DNA from: Oxalobacteraceae bacterium UBA4003
GTDB lineage: Bacteria > Pseudomonadota > Gammaproteobacteria > Burkholderiales > Burkholderiaceae_D
Assembly (NCBI GenBank): GCA_002384815.1
Contig: DGBN01000063.1
Coordinates: 1-7,525, forward strand
Direction: 5' to 3'
Length of the DNA: 7,525 nucleotides
Numbering within the stretch: the first letter of the stretch is position 1; each line of letters begins with the position of its first letter. Positions 1-6,320 of the stretch are shown here, piece by piece. The notes under the pieces are model-generated. The model did not search any database and was not told the DNA's origin. It saw only the letters and a list, made by a program, of their open reading frames with translations. A program made the translations under genes and the position numbers.

Positions 1-74
1 TGAAACGATAGTTCAGCGGGTCCAGCTTCCGCGCTTTCTTCATCGTCCACCTGTGCGTTTCGATTGCGGTTCAT
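1..74 (-). CDS. rpoS: RNA polymerase sigma factor RpoS, N-terminal fragment (runs off left edge)
   Basis: Only the first 24 codons are present, reading MNRNRNAQVDDEESAEAGPA and a few more residues. No sigma-factor domain is visible, so the call rests on context. The surE-pcm-nlpD-rpoS order is widely conserved in beta- and gammaproteobacteria, and RpoS proteins often begin with a poorly conserved acidic stretch, as this one does. RpoS is the sigma subunit that directs transcription of general stress and stationary-phase genes. The ATG (74-72) shares its A with the TAA stop of nlpD (TAATG), which suggests translational coupling; no clear Shine-Dalgarno precedes it. A second ATG at 43-41, in another frame, has an AGGTGG 4-5 bases upstream and reads MKKARKLDPLNYRF. 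That frame is basic and less RpoS-like, but the fragment is too short to exclude it. Confidence 0.65.
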   Translation of the reverse strand, partial: MNRNRNAQVDDEESAEAGPAELSF

Positions 75-970
75 TAGCGGCTGGGTAAAAAATTGGCTGG
101 ATCGACCGGCTTGCCTTGCTGGCGAATTTCAAAATGCAGCTTCACGGTATCGGCATCGGAATCTCCCATATCTGCAATTTTCTGCCCTTTGCTGACGCTC
201 TGGCCTTCTTTCACATGAATCGTCTTGTTATGCGCATAGGCAGATAACAGGGTGCTCGTATGCTTGACGATGACCAGATTGCCGTAACCGCGAATCCCGC
301 TGCCTGCATACATCACCTTGCCCGCACCAGCTGCCAGCACCTGTTGTCCCGACTTGCCGGCGATATCGATGCCTTTCTTGTTATCGTCAAAAGTGGCGAC
401 GAGCTTGCCCTCTGCCGGCCACATCCACGATACGGTTTCGTCGTCGGTTGCAGCGACCGCAGATGCCGGTTTGTCGTTCGATGCCGCTGTCTTTGGCCCC
501 GTGCTTGCCGCTGTACCTTCCGCTTTTTGCAGGTCGGCCAGCGTACTATCGGAATAGGGACGTTTTTCGCCGCGCGGACCGTTTTTGTTGCCGGCCGTGC
601 TGCCTACCGGTGCAGCAAGGGAGCGTGCCTCGGCGCCGGATCCGGTCGCCACTGCGCCGGTTTGCGCACCACCGCTGCGTGCAACTGGAGCGTCAGGTGG
701 CGTAATGCGCAGTACCTGATCGACCTTGATGTCATTTGGATCGGCCAGCCTGTTCCAGGTCACGAGCTCGCTATAACTTTGCCCAAAATCCAGCGCGATA
801 CGATACAAGGTGTCGCCTTTTTTGACTGTATAGAAATTTCCGTCTACTGCACTTTTTGCCTTATTGCCGCCGATCGAGCGTTCAGAGACAGGGGCGGCGC
901 GATGCGTGGTCCCGCAGGCGGCAAGCGAGCCGACCAGCAATACCAGCAATGTGATTCGAAATTTTTTCAT
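74..970 (-). CDS. nlpD: NlpD: LysM/LytM (degenerate M23) lipoprotein, amidase activator
   Basis: The protein has 298 residues. A lipoprotein signal peptide ends in the lipobox LAAC (Cys19), so it should be lipid-anchored, probably in the outer membrane facing the periplasm. A LysM peptidoglycan-binding domain covers about residues 47-91. A low-complexity Ala/Gly/Ser linker runs to about 180, and an M23/LytM domain covers about 185-298. Two zinc-site positions of active M23 peptidases are lost: the HxGxD histidine is Lys198 (Asp202 remains), and the HxH motif reads K277-L-H279. E. coli NlpD is degenerate at the same places. It does not cut peptidoglycan itself but activates the septal amidase AmiC during daughter-cell separation, and I infer the same role here. 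The ATG at 970 is preceded by a weak AAGAGA. The gene lies 43 bp after pcm and overlaps rpoS by one base. In E. coli a main rpoS promoter lies inside nlpD; I could not identify one here. Confidence 0.95.
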   Translation of the reverse strand: MKKFRITLLVLLVGSLAACGTTHRAAPVSERSIGGNKAKSAVDGNFYTVKKGDTLYRIALDFGQSYSELVTWNRLADPNDIKVDQVLRITPPDAPVARSGGAQTGAVATGSGAEARSLAAPVGSTAGNKNGPRGEKRPYSDSTLADLQKAEGTAASTGPKTAASNDKPASAVAATDDETVSWMWPAEGKLVATFDDNKKGIDIAGKSGQQVLAAGAGKVMYAGSGIRGYGNLVIVKHTSTLLSAYAHNKTIHVKEGQSVSKGQKIADMGDSDADTVKLHFEIRQQGKPVDPANFLPSR

Positions 971-1013
971 TCTCTTTACGTTTAATTATTTACAACGGAG
1001 TGATTCGTTGCGT

Positions 1014-1892
1014 TCAAGTTACAATACCCGGACGGAGCGGTACAAAGTGGCAATCCTCCAGGGTTGAACTTTTCCATTCAAATTTGCTGACGCGCTCTAT
1101 CAATTGCAGAACCTGATGACGGTCACCAACCGGGGCAACCAGTCGTCCGCCTATTGTCATTTGCTCCAGCAAGGCCTGCGGCACTTCCAGTCCGGCGGCG
1201 GCCAGAATAATTCCATCAAACGGCGCTGCCTGAGGCAGGCCAAGCATACCATCTCCGTAATGCAAGCGGATATTTGCCACACGCATGGGCCGCAAATTGG
1301 TTTTTGCCAATTCATGCAAACCCTTGATGCGCTCGATCGAATAGACTTCCTTCGCCACCAGCGACAGCACCGCAGCCTGATAACCGCAACCGGTACCAAT
1401 TTCCAGCACACGATTGAGTACACCGGCGCTGGTATTGTTCCGCATGACTTCAATCATTCTTGCCACGATATACGGTTGCGAGATCGTCTGATGATAACCA
1501 ATTGGCAACGAAGCATCGATATACGCCTGACTGGCCAAGGCCGGCTCCATGAACAAATGACGCGGCACCGCCTCCATCGCCGCCAGCACTTTTCTGTCTG
1601 TGACCCCTTGTTTCGCCACGCGCGCCGTCATGGCCTTGCGTATTGCATCCGACACCAGCGGTGTTGTTCGTGATGACGCAACATGCGCCGCAGTCGGCGC
1701 AGCAACCTTGTGCGGCGCTTCCTGCTGCCGTGCTGCCGGTGCTTTGCCGTGCCGGGATGCATTCAGCGTTGCCGTCTGCGGCGTCGCGGTCTTTCCCGTA
1801 ATGCGCTGGGGATCGCTGCGTGCACCATTGCGCGGTGTCTTCTCTGAAACAGAGGAAAGCGACAGTGGAAAGCGCTTGGTCTTGTCCGTCAT
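1014..1892 (-). CDS. pcm: Protein-L-isoaspartate O-methyltransferase with long N-terminal extension
   Basis: Pcm uses S-adenosylmethionine to methylate L-isoaspartyl residues in aged proteins, starting their conversion back to normal aspartyl residues in the cytoplasm. The SAM-binding motif I is RVLEIGTGCGYQAAVL (161-176). The substrate-side block reads YHQTISQPYIVA (133-144; the family usually has GQTISQP). YGDG at 212-215 and the C-terminal FVPLRPG are also typical. The catalytic part starts near residue 80 and is similar in length to E. coli Pcm (208 aa). Residues 1-79 are an extra segment rich in Ala, Thr, Lys, Arg and Pro with no recognisable domain. The start is supported by the ATGA overlap with the surE stop (1889-1892) and by the absence of another Met before residue 88, which already lies inside the domain. 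The Shine-Dalgarno is weak (GAAGAAG, about 10 bases upstream), so translation is probably coupled to surE. Confidence 0.95.
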   Translation of the reverse strand: MTDKTKRFPLSLSSVSEKTPRNGARSDPQRITGKTATPQTATLNASRHGKAPAARQQEAPHKVAAPTAAHVASSRTTPLVSDAIRKAMTARVAKQGVTDRKVLAAMEAVPRHLFMEPALASQAYIDASLPIGYHQTISQPYIVARMIEVMRNNTSAGVLNRVLEIGTGCGYQAAVLSLVAKEVYSIERIKGLHELAKTNLRPMRVANIRLHYGDGMLGLPQAAPFDGIILAAAGLEVPQALLEQMTIGGRLVAPVGDRHQVLQLIERVSKFEWKSSTLEDCHFVPLRPGIVT

Positions 1893-2626
1893 GCCAAAAT
1901 CTTCTTCAAGGTCGCCAGCTGTGCATTTTGCGTCAGATCGATCTGCAAGGGCGTGATCGATACATGACCTAGGGCCGTGGCATGGAAATCGGTACCCTCA
2001 CCAGCATCCTTTTGTCCGCCGCAAGGACCTATCCAGTAGATGTCGCGACCATGCGGATCCTGCGCCTTTATCACGGCTTCCGACTGATGCCGCCGGCCCA
2101 GACGCGTGGCGACCGCAGGTTTCAATTGCTCATAAGGCAAATTGGGAATATTGACGTTGAGCAGAAAATTCTCGGGCAAGGTATCGAAACGACGCTCGAC
2201 AAGGTCGCGCGCTACCCGTGCCGCCGACTTGAGTTCGGCCCACCCCTTGTCGAGCTGGGAAAATGCAATCGCCGGAATGCCGAACAAATGTCCTTCGGTT
2301 GCCGCTGCCACAGTCCCGGAATAAAGCGTGTCATCGCCCATGTTTTGCCCCTGATTGATACCGGAAACGATCAGGTCGGGTCGAAAACTCATGATGCCGG
2401 TCAACGCAATATGAACGCAATCGGACGGAGTGCCGTTAATGAAATAAAAACCGTTGGATGCCTGATAGACCGACAAGGGTCGATCCAGCGTCAGCGAATT
2501 GGAACTGCCGGAACGATTGCTGTCGGGCGCCACGACGACGATGTCGGCAATCGGCGCCAGCGCATCGGCCAGTGCCATAAGCCCCGGCGCAAGATAGCCG
2601 TCATCGTTACTGATAAGAATTTTCAT
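1889..2626 (-). CDS. surE: SurE: 5'/3'-nucleotidase, stationary-phase survival protein
   Basis: SurE is a metal-dependent phosphatase that removes phosphate from nucleoside monophosphates (and, in E. coli, short polyphosphates), and is linked to stationary-phase survival. At 245 residues it has the usual family length. The N-terminus MKILISNDDGY holds the metal ligands Asp8 and Asp9. Ser39 lies in APDSNRSG. The asparagine-rich block SGINQGQNMGDD (88-99) supplies the remaining ligand, followed by the family signature LYSGTVAAATEG. All expected active-site residues are present. It is the first gene of the tightly packed surE-pcm-nlpD-rpoS group and overlaps pcm by four bases. It starts 90 bp after the helicase gene, with no terminator-like hairpin between them, so co-transcription with the helicase is possible. 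TAAAAT at 2634-2639 (minus strand) resembles a -10 element but has no good -35 partner. Confidence 0.96.
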   Translation of the reverse strand: MKILISNDDGYLAPGLMALADALAPIADIVVVAPDSNRSGSSNSLTLDRPLSVYQASNGFYFINGTPSDCVHIALTGIMSFRPDLIVSGINQGQNMGDDTLYSGTVAAATEGHLFGIPAIAFSQLDKGWAELKSAARVARDLVERRFDTLPENFLLNVNIPNLPYEQLKPAVATRLGRRHQSEAVIKAQDPHGRDIYWIGPCGGQKDAGEGTDFHATALGHVSITPLQIDLTQNAQLATLKKILA

Positions 2627-2716
2627 GAATGAATTTTACCTGAAGCAATACTGCTTTCCGAACCAGCTTTCATCCCCGCTCAAGCACCGGGAAAGCGTGC
2701 AGCGCCATGCGTCAAT

Positions 2717-4723
2717 TTATTCCGCAACATCCAGCTCGCTGTCCATCGATGCAAAAAATGTGCGCACTACATCCAGCTCGCGTGTGCGCTTGAATGGTGG
2801 CAGACTTTGCCAGATGCGCTTGCCGTAGGGCTTGGCAATCAGACGCGGATCGCAAATCATCAGCACGCCACGGTCCGTTTCATCCCGAATCAGACGGCCG
2901 GCGCCCTGCTTCAGATTGATGATCGCGGCCGGCAGCTGATGATGCATAAAACCGTTCATGCCCTTGCGTTCCAGTGCTTCGATGCGCGCTGCCAGAACCG
3001 GATCGTCCGGGGGGGAAAACGGCAGTTTATCGATAATGACCACCGACAGTGCATCGCCGCGCACATCGACGCCTTCCCAGAAACTCTGGCTGCCGATTAA
3101 TACCGCATTGCCGGCGGCACGAAAACGGTCCAGTAATTCGGTGCGTCCGGCTTCACCCTGCACCATCAGCGGAAATGGCAATTTGCGCCGTTCGAACTCT
3201 TCCCGCAAACGTTCGGCTGTGCGATTGACTGCACGTATCGTCGTGCACAGAAAAAATGCGCCGCCGCCCGCTGCTTCTATCACCGGCAACGCCGCATCGA
3301 TAACGGCATCGGTATAGTCAGGCGAATTCGGCTGCGGCAGACCGGCAGGCACATACAGCAAACCCTGGCTATCGTAATCGAAAGGGCTGGGCCATGAATG
3401 CGCCGGTTCGTCCCACAAACCCATCTGCGCACTGTAATGATTGAAATCGTTTTTCACCGCCAGCGTGGCAGAAGTAAAAATCCATGTGCGCGCTGCGCCT
3501 TCCCGCTGCTTGTTGAAAATAGGCGCAATCGAAAGCGGCGTCTGGTGCAGTTGCAGCGACGATGAAAACGCTTCTACCCACAGCACACTTTCCTGGCCGA
3601 TGATCACCTCGCCTCTGGGCTTGTTCCACGCATCCAGCCTGGTGGCGATTTCAATTCCGCGTACCCGGCACTGTTCTATCGTTTCGGCGCGTTCAGCCTG
3701 CTTTTGCAGAACCGAAATCATGCCGTCCAGTTCGTCCTTCAACGTTTCCAGCGCAGGGAAAAACGGGCTGGACGGTGCGATCTGATTGACAGCGAGACGC
3801 ACAATATCCTGCGGGAAGGTCAGGCGCAAATCGCGCGCTGCGCGTTCAACCTTGCTCACGACACCCGCCCAATCGGCGCCATCACGTGCATGCGACAGAC
3901 CTTCTGCCAACACGTCGCGACACAGCTCCAATACGTTCGAAGTTGAAATCGTGTCGCCGAAAAACAGCGTCGCTGTTTCCGGCAGTTGATGCGCCTCATC
4001 GAAAATAATCGTGTTAGCTGAAGGCAGCAATTCAGCCACGCCGGTATCTTTCAACGCCACGTCGGCAAAGAACAGATGATGATTGACCACTACCACATCG
4101 GCCTGCTGCGCTTCCTTGCGCGCCTTCATCACAAAGCAATCCTGATAATACTGGCATTCAGCGCCCATGCAGGTATCGCGCGTGGACGTCACCAGATTCC
4201 ACACCAAAGCCGTTTCCGGGACTTTCGACAGCTCAGCCTTGTCGCCTGAACCGGTGGTTTTCATGAAGCGGGAAATTTCGCGCAGATAACCAACATCGTC
4301 GCGGGAAGTCAGTCGGCCATTCTGCAAGGTACGTTCCAGATGAAAATGACAAACGTAATTCCCCCGCCCCTTGAGCAAGGCAACCGAAACCGGCGCACCC
4401 AGCGCTTTGCGCACAGTCGGGATGTCACGCAAAAAAAGCTGATCCTGCAGATTTTTGGTGCCGGTCGAGATGATAACCTTGCCACCCCACAGTAGCGACG
4501 GCACCAGATAGGCGAAGGTTTTGCCGGTACCGGTGCCGGCTTCTGCTATCAGGGTATTTTGATTCGCAATCGCATGCGCAATCGCCTTGGCCATTTCGGT
4601 TTGCGACTGGCGCGGCCGGAAGCCGCCGACCGCATGGCCGAGCGGGCTATCAACACCAAACAGCTGATCGATTTCGGCATCGTGTGTGGCGACTACAGGC
4701 AATGCAGAAGATTCGGCGGTCAA
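2717..4723 (-). CDS. yoaA: YoaA/DinG-family ATP-dependent iron-sulfur DNA helicase, TTG start
   Basis: This is a 668-residue XPD/DinG-type superfamily 2 helicase. A Q-motif-like GGFRPRQSQ lies at 33-41, Walker A AEAGTGTGKT at 60-69, the Walker B DEAH box at 242-245 and the SAT motif at 418-420. Motif V-like GSQSFWEGVDVRGD is at 544-557, and motif VI QGAGRLIRDETDRG at 606-619. Four cysteines (125, 185, 190, 196) have the spacing of the 4Fe-4S cluster of this family. Recalled E. coli YoaA matches better than DinG in length and in blocks such as VVVNHHLF and IIDKLPF. YoaA unwinds DNA 5' to 3' and in E. coli works with the polymerase III chi subunit during repair of stalled replication. The start is TTG at 4723-4721: an in-frame stop lies eight codons upstream with no ATG or GTG between, and the next Met (residue 44) would delete the Q motif. 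No Shine-Dalgarno is evident. Confidence 0.93.
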   Translation of the reverse strand: MTAESSALPVVATHDAEIDQLFGVDSPLGHAVGGFRPRQSQTEMAKAIAHAIANQNTLIAEAGTGTGKTFAYLVPSLLWGGKVIISTGTKNLQDQLFLRDIPTVRKALGAPVSVALLKGRGNYVCHFHLERTLQNGRLTSRDDVGYLREISRFMKTTGSGDKAELSKVPETALVWNLVTSTRDTCMGAECQYYQDCFVMKARKEAQQADVVVVNHHLFFADVALKDTGVAELLPSANTIIFDEAHQLPETATLFFGDTISTSNVLELCRDVLAEGLSHARDGADWAGVVSKVERAARDLRLTFPQDIVRLAVNQIAPSSPFFPALETLKDELDGMISVLQKQAERAETIEQCRVRGIEIATRLDAWNKPRGEVIIGQESVLWVEAFSSSLQLHQTPLSIAPIFNKQREGAARTWIFTSATLAVKNDFNHYSAQMGLWDEPAHSWPSPFDYDSQGLLYVPAGLPQPNSPDYTDAVIDAALPVIEAAGGGAFFLCTTIRAVNRTAERLREEFERRKLPFPLMVQGEAGRTELLDRFRAAGNAVLIGSQSFWEGVDVRGDALSVVIIDKLPFSPPDDPVLAARIEALERKGMNGFMHHQLPAAIINLKQGAGRLIRDETDRGVLMICDPRLIAKPYGKRIWQSLPPFKRTRELDVVRTFFASMDSELDVAE

Positions 4724-4810
4724 GGTAAATACTTTGGAAATACGTTAAAAGACTAGGATTCGATGCAAACAAGGCAAACGTACAACGGATAAATCGTCCC
4801 CAATGCGCGA

Positions 4811-5017
4811 TCAGGCCGGGATATCCGGCACCAGCTGCATCTTGAGCAGAGTGATATTGTCTTTCAACTGCAGTTTGCGCTTCTTTAAACGACGCAATTG
4901 TAACTCCTCATGCCGCCCATCGCGGGTCAAGGTCTCAATCACCTGATCCAGATCGCGATGCTCGACTTCAAGTTCAACGATGCGTTGATGGATGGCTTGC
5001 GGAGAAATCATGGTCAT
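4811..5017 (-). CDS. YdcH/DUF465-family small coiled-coil protein
   Basis: From this start the protein has 68 residues, close to the usual YdcH length of about 70. It is highly charged and heptad-like: a first helix (HQRIVELEVEHRDLDQVIET), a short turn holding DGRHEE, then the basic helix LRRLKKRKLQLKDNITLL. The family signature is the xxLKKxKLxLKD stretch of the second helix, which recalls MKKQKLQLKDEM of E. coli YdcH. The family's function is unknown; an antiparallel coiled-coil hairpin is the likely fold. The start is uncertain. ATGs at 5017 and 5011 fit the family length. An upstream ATG at 5068 would add 17 residues (MHLPDASIERSIAKNDN) and has GAGGA immediately adjacent, which is too close for a normal Shine-Dalgarno. 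The gene lies 87 bp upstream of the helicase gene on the same strand and is divergent from the phosphatase gene. Confidence 0.85.
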   Translation of the reverse strand: MTMISPQAIHQRIVELEVEHRDLDQVIETLTRDGRHEELQLRRLKKRKLQLKDNITLLKMQLVPDIPA

Positions 5018-5232
5018 ATTGTCATTCTTTGCAATGCTGCGTTCGATGGATGCGTCCGGCAGATGCATTCCTCAAGCCCGACGTCTGGGAGCTACCCATA
5101 CGTCGATGCCAAAATACCTACAAAAAACAACGAATCTCACATGGAAGCGCCGTGCATCGCGTCGCTTCAATTATCTTTATGCAATAAAGACAACTGTAAA
5201 ACTGTCCGTATAAAATTATTACAATTTAAAAA

Positions 5233-5265
5233 GCATGCATTTGACTGTATACAGACCCTGCATGC
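5233..5265. repeat. Triple palindrome cluster, possible operator
   Basis: A perfect 10-bp palindrome CTGTATACAG (5245-5254) is flanked by two copies of the 6-bp palindrome GCATGC (5233-5238 and 5260-5265). The spacers are 6 and 5 bases, so the three centres are 14 and 13 bp apart, slightly more than one helical turn. The outer copies can also pair with each other around the central one. The cluster overlaps the possible -35 and spacer of the phosphatase promoter, so an operator or other protein-binding site is a reasonable inference. It is not a LexA box, which has CTGT and ACAG separated by eight bases rather than two. Confidence 0.45.
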
Positions 5266-5271
5266 AATAAT
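5241..5271 (+). promoter_or_regulatory. Possible sigma70-type promoter for the PP2C phosphatase gene
   Basis: TTGACT (5241-5246, 5 of 6 consensus bases) is followed after 19 bp by AATAAT (5266-5271, 5 of 6). The spacer is longer than the optimal 17 bp, which weakens the call, but the element lies in the AT-rich divergent region 45 bp before the phosphatase start. Transcription would begin near 5278. The palindrome at 5245-5254 overlaps the -35, so binding there could control access. Confidence 0.35.
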
Positions 5272-5315
5272 CAAACGCAACAAACTCACCTGCATAGTTT
5301 AATCCACCCAGACGT

Positions 5316-6122
5316 ATGAGCCAATACAAGATAGAAGCAGGAACCGGCCAACATATTGGCGACCGCGAAGAACAACAGGATAGAGTCGCATTATTTGCTG
5401 CTCCCAAGGCTCCCGGCTACATGCTGGCAGTAATAGCCGACGGCATGGGCGGCCTGTCCGGTGGCGCACTGGCAGCAGAACAGGTCGTCAGCACCGCGCA
5501 ACAAATTTTCGAGCGGTTTTCACCATTGACCGATACGGTAGAAGGCATCCTGCGCACTATTGCGCACGAAGCCAACACTGTGATCAAACTATCGGCCATG
5601 TCTTCCGACAAGAAACCGCACAGCACCGCTGTTCTTCTGATCATCACGCCGGAAAATTCGGCAATCTGGGCGCATGCAGGCGATTCACGGCTGTACTGTT
5701 TCGACGGACCTAACTGCGCCAAGCGCACCATCGATCATTCCTATCTCGAACAGTTAAAAGCCGAAAACAAGCTGGATGAAAAAAAAGCCAGAGATCCCTT
5801 GCTGGCCAATCTTCTGGTCAGCGTACTCGGCAGCAGCAGTAACGATTTCACCTTGAGCCTCAACCGGCGTGATGGTTTGAAAGCCGGCGATTCCTTCCTG
5901 CTCTGTACCGATGGGCTCTGGCAGTATTTCAGCGAAGCGGAACTGGGAGCCGCTATTGCCATGAACACCAGCCGCAAGGCATGCGAGATGTTGATAAGCA
6001 AGGCACGTGAACGGGCAGCCGGCAGCAAGGCAGACAATTGCACTTTAGCCATCATCAAGCTCGTCAAGCCGGCCAAGGAAATCAAGGATTACACTGCCAA
6101 GAAAATGCGCCGAGCCGTCTGA
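5316..6122 (+). CDS. PP2C-family protein serine/threonine phosphatase
   Basis: The 268 residues form one PP2C (PPM) domain, which removes phosphate from Ser/Thr residues using two or more Mn/Mg ions in the cytoplasm. The motifs appear in family order: GDREEQQDR (15-23) with Asp22, VIADGMGG (39-46) with metal ligands Asp42 and Gly43, HSTAVLL (102-108), AHAGDSRLY (119-127) with Asp123, LLCTDGLW (195-202) with Asp199, and DNCTLAII (240-247) with Asp240. All metal-binding aspartates are kept, so it should be active. There is no signal peptide, membrane segment or fused regulatory domain. The basic tail (about 250-268, ending KKMRRAV) lies beyond the core. The ATG at 5316 fits the family N-terminus, but no Shine-Dalgarno is seen. 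No partner kinase or FHA protein lies in the window, so the substrate is unknown. The family resembles the stand-alone Stp/PrpC phosphatases. Confidence 0.94.
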   Translation: MSQYKIEAGTGQHIGDREEQQDRVALFAAPKAPGYMLAVIADGMGGLSGGALAAEQVVSTAQQIFERFSPLTDTVEGILRTIAHEANTVIKLSAMSSDKKPHSTAVLLIITPENSAIWAHAGDSRLYCFDGPNCAKRTIDHSYLEQLKAENKLDEKKARDPLLANLLVSVLGSSSNDFTLSLNRRDGLKAGDSFLLCTDGLWQYFSEAELGAAIAMNTSRKACEMLISKARERAAGSKADNCTLAIIKLVKPAKEIKDYTAKKMRRAV

Positions 6123-6175
6123 CTTCGACGTCAAGTACCGGCAAATGCAATATTTTCTGCACAGATTGATTTTTT

Positions 6176-6192
6176 GCGGAAACTCTTTCCGC
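6176..6192. repeat. Perfect 7-bp inverted repeat (hairpin)
   Basis: GCGGAAA (6176-6182) and TTTCCGC (6186-6192) are exact inverted copies around a 3-base CTC loop. A run of six T (6170-6175) precedes the stem on the plus strand, and no T run follows the stem on either strand. It is therefore not a standard rho-independent terminator, although it sits 54 bp after the phosphatase stop. It could be an RNA stem-loop stabilising a 3' end or a protein-binding site. Confidence 0.55.
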
Positions 6193-6224
6193 TCTGCTCC
6201 AGTCTGAACCACAAGGGAAGGCAG

Positions 6225-6308
6225 ATGACTACATACTTAACGCTCCGGCCCAGGGCTGTGCGCAATCGGGGCGTATCTTTTCTCCCCATTGAATCGATGA
6301 TCATTTAA
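6225..6308 (+). CDS. Possible 27-codon leader ORF upstream of the sensor gene
   Basis: The ATG at 6225 follows a purine-rich AAGGGAAGG (6213-6221), the best Shine-Dalgarno-like sequence near the sensor gene. The ORF encodes 27 residues, beginning MTTYLTLRPRAVRNRG and ending IESMII, with TAA at 6306-6308. It is in the same frame as the sensor, whose TTG at 6321 lies 12 nt after this stop. It has no recognisable domain. It may be a leader peptide whose translation lets ribosomes reinitiate at the weak TTG start, a remnant of a longer sensor N-terminus broken by a stop, or chance. The sequence alone does not decide. Confidence 0.35.
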   Translation: MTTYLTLRPRAVRNRGVSFLPIESMII

Positions 6309-6320
6309 AAAGTCCATGCA

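Larger units (their letters stand above)
5069..5315. other. Divergent intergenic region between the YdcH-type and PP2C genes
   Basis: This 247-bp stretch, reckoned from the longest possible YdcH-type start, separates two divergent genes and must hold promoters for both. The right half (about 5160-5310) is clearly AT-rich compared with the flanking genes. It contains a tandem AACTGT (5192-5197 and 5200-5205, 8 bp apart), the palindromic cluster at 5233-5265 and a possible plus-strand promoter, listed separately. I found no RNA gene, no terminator and no convincing minus-strand promoter for the YdcH-type gene. Confidence 0.6.
6123..6320. other. Intergenic leader between phosphatase and sensor genes
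   Basis: This 198-bp stretch holds a perfect hairpin at 6176-6192 and a 27-codon ORF at 6225-6308, both listed separately. I found no convincing sigma70 promoter and no intrinsic terminator with a U-tract. It is therefore unclear whether the sensor gene has its own promoter or is read through from the phosphatase gene. Confidence 0.5.

Noticed and set aside
185..420. NlpD as an active M23 zinc endopeptidase
   Set aside because: The first zinc-binding His is Lys198 and the HxH motif is KLH, so the zinc site is incomplete, as in non-catalytic NlpD proteins.
260..985. A 241-codon plus-strand open frame opposite nlpD
   Set aside because: It lies antisense to a clear NlpD with signal peptide, LysM and LytM domains. 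Its translation is rich in Cys, Arg and His with no domain, as expected of a shadow frame.
1104..1673. A 189-codon plus-strand open frame opposite pcm
   Set aside because: It is the reverse strand of the conserved Pcm catalytic domain. The product is rich in His, Gln and Arg and resembles no protein family I know.
1982..2632. A 216-codon plus-strand open frame opposite surE
   Set aside because: SurE on the other strand is intact with all its metal ligands. The opposite translation shows no domain and no good ribosome-binding site.
2653..2696. Terminator between the helicase and surE genes
   Set aside because: GCTTTCC (2653-2659) and GGAAAGC (2690-2696) can pair, but the loop is 30 bases and no U-tract follows.
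5245..5254. LexA (SOS) box
   Set aside because: CTGTATACAG has the right half-sites, but they are 2 bp apart rather than 8, so LexA would not be expected to bind.
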